Under the pieces are notes generated by a model. The model ran no database searches. It had not been told where the DNA came from and saw only the letters and a program-made list of their open reading frames with translations. 6,235 nt of DNA from Cyanobium sp. (lineage in GTDB: Bacteria > Cyanobacteriota > Cyanobacteriia > PCC-6307 > Cyanobiaceae), in NCBI GenBank assembly GCA_014191535.1, contig BJHC01000092.1, positions 1-6,235 on the forward strand, in the 5' to 3' direction. The position numbers and the translations under genes are program-made. Position 1 is the stretch's first letter. Every line of letters starts with the position of its first letter. Shown one piece after another: positions 5,628 through 6,235 of this stretch.

Positions 5628-6235
5628 GGGGCAACGCTGAGGCGGCGGCGGCGTCCACCAGGATGCGCAAACCGGGATGCCCCTGCAGCCAGCTGGCCGG
5701 CCGATCCGGGCCCGGCGGCTCCAGGAGGCACCGGCGCAGGATGTCCGCCTTGGCGGCACCGGTAACCACCAGCAGCAATTGGCGGGCGGCGCAGATGTCG
5801 GCGGTGCCGAGGGTGATGGCCTGCAGGGGCACTGCGGCCGGGTCGCCGCCGAAGGCGGCGGCGTTCTGGCGCCGTGTGGCTTCGCTGAGCACCAGGCTGC
5901 GGCAGGGGGCATCCGCCGGGCAGGGGGGCTCGTTGAAGCCCACATGGCCGTTGTTGCCCAGGCCCAGGAGCTGGAGCTGGATGCCGCCAGCCTCCCGCAC
6001 AGCGGCGCCGTAACGCTGCGCCTCCGCCTGCGAATCGGCCGCCTGGCCATTGGGCAGCTGCAGGGCTCCGGCCGGAAGGGCCAGGGGCGCGCTGAGCTGC
6101 TCCCGCATGAACCGGGCGAAGGAGGCCGAATGCGCTGGCCCCAGGCCCACATATTCATCGAGATTGAAACTGCGCCAGCTCGCCAGCAGCCCCTGCCGTT
6201 CCTCGGCGGGCAGGGCGCCGAGCTGCTGCCGCAGG
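5620..6235 (-). CDS. nagB: Glucosamine-6-phosphate deaminase NagB, N-terminus beyond the right edge (5' partial)
   Basis: NagB converts glucosamine 6-phosphate to fructose 6-phosphate and ammonia, linking amino-sugar catabolism to glycolysis. The visible 204 residues run from the window edge to the TGA at 5620-5622; roughly 40-60 N-terminal residues are missing. The reading frame is open from the edge, beginning [12 protein letters not shown]. It contains [17 protein letters not shown], which holds the aspartate equivalent to E. coli D72 (codon 6157-6159). The active-site block is [14 protein letters not shown] (about 5926-5967), with the catalytic His and Glu. Asn replaces the Asp of E. coli GNDGH, a variant common in other NagB proteins. 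Later come [25 protein letters not shown] and the terminal [19 protein letters not shown] related sugar isomerase or 6-phosphogluconolactonase fold is less likely, given FNLDEY plus GFNEP. A GTG at 6148 lies inside the FNLDEYVGL motif and is not the real start. It converges on yebC with an 8-base overlap. Confidence 0.93.
   Translation of the reverse strand, partial: LRQQLGALPAEERQGLLASWRSFNLDEYVGLGPAHSASFARFMREQLSAPLALPAGALQLPNGQAADSQAEAQRYGAAVREAGGIQLQLLGLGNNGHVGFNEPPCPADAPCRSLVLSEATRRQNAAAFGGDPAAVPLQAITLGTADICAARQLLLVVTGAAKADILRRCLLEPPGPDRPASWLQGHPGLRILVDAAAASALPLS

Noticed and set aside
5941..5967. Asn instead of Asp in the NagB GNNGH motif as a sign of an inactive enzyme
   Set aside because: As I know the family, many NagB proteins carry NGH at this position. 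The His, the Glu of FNEP and the Asp of FNLDEY are retained.
5070..6158. 362-codon open frame on the - strand across yebC and nagB
   Set aside because: It runs antisense to yebC and out of frame with nagB. The composition (Arg/Pro/Ser-rich, then Gln/Leu-rich) is that of a GC-rich shadow frame, and both true genes have clear family motifs.

Overview
This is a high-GC bacterial segment that reads as a cyanobacterium of the picoplanktonic Synechococcus/Cyanobium lineage. The complete circadian clock set kaiA, kaiB and kaiC is present, flanked by an NblS-type sensor kinase on one side and rplU-rpmA-truB on the other. Having kaiA argues against Prochlorococcus, which lacks it. The lineage call is inference from gene content, gene order and GC richness, not from a database match.

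Layout: the left edge holds the C-terminal end of an NblS-like histidine kinase (+). Its stop codon overlaps the stop of kaiC (-). The clock genes run leftward as kaiA-kaiB-kaiC (transcribed 3090 to 239). kaiA and kaiB touch exactly (TAAATG), and kaiB follows kaiC's upstream side after a 62-base gap. A 144-base divergent spacer with one conspicuous dyad separates kaiA from rplU. Rightward (+) come rplU (bL21), rpmA (bL27, reading frame broken in this sequence), truB (tRNA pseudouridine 55 synthase) and yebC (YebC/PmpR/TACO1 family). The last gene (-) is a 5'-truncated nagB (glucosamine-6-phosphate deaminase), which overlaps the end of yebC by 8 bases and runs off the right edge.

The genes form three functional blocks. 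The first is light/stress signalling (NblS). The second is the post-translational clock: KaiA promotes KaiC phosphorylation, and fold-switched KaiB binds KaiC and sequesters KaiA. The third is a translation-related block: two large-subunit ribosomal proteins, a tRNA modification enzyme and a YebC-family protein. No tRNA, rRNA, CRISPR, insertion sequence, phage or convincing rho-independent terminator was seen. There is almost no non-coding space: the kaiA-rplU spacer is the only gap above 100 bases.

Most notable observations: (1) rpmA has lost its start codon (AGG where ATG is expected) and carries one extra base 14 codons later, although the rest of the gene is perfectly conserved. This is either a local sequence error or a real lesion in a core ribosomal gene. 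(2) kaiB has an 11-base perfect match to the anti-Shine-Dalgarno sequence, buried in the last codons of kaiA, whereas no other gene here has a strong ribosome binding site. (3) KaiA carries a C-terminal tail of roughly 29 residues beyond its usual end, and that tail brings its stop codon right up to kaiB. I found no wholly novel system.
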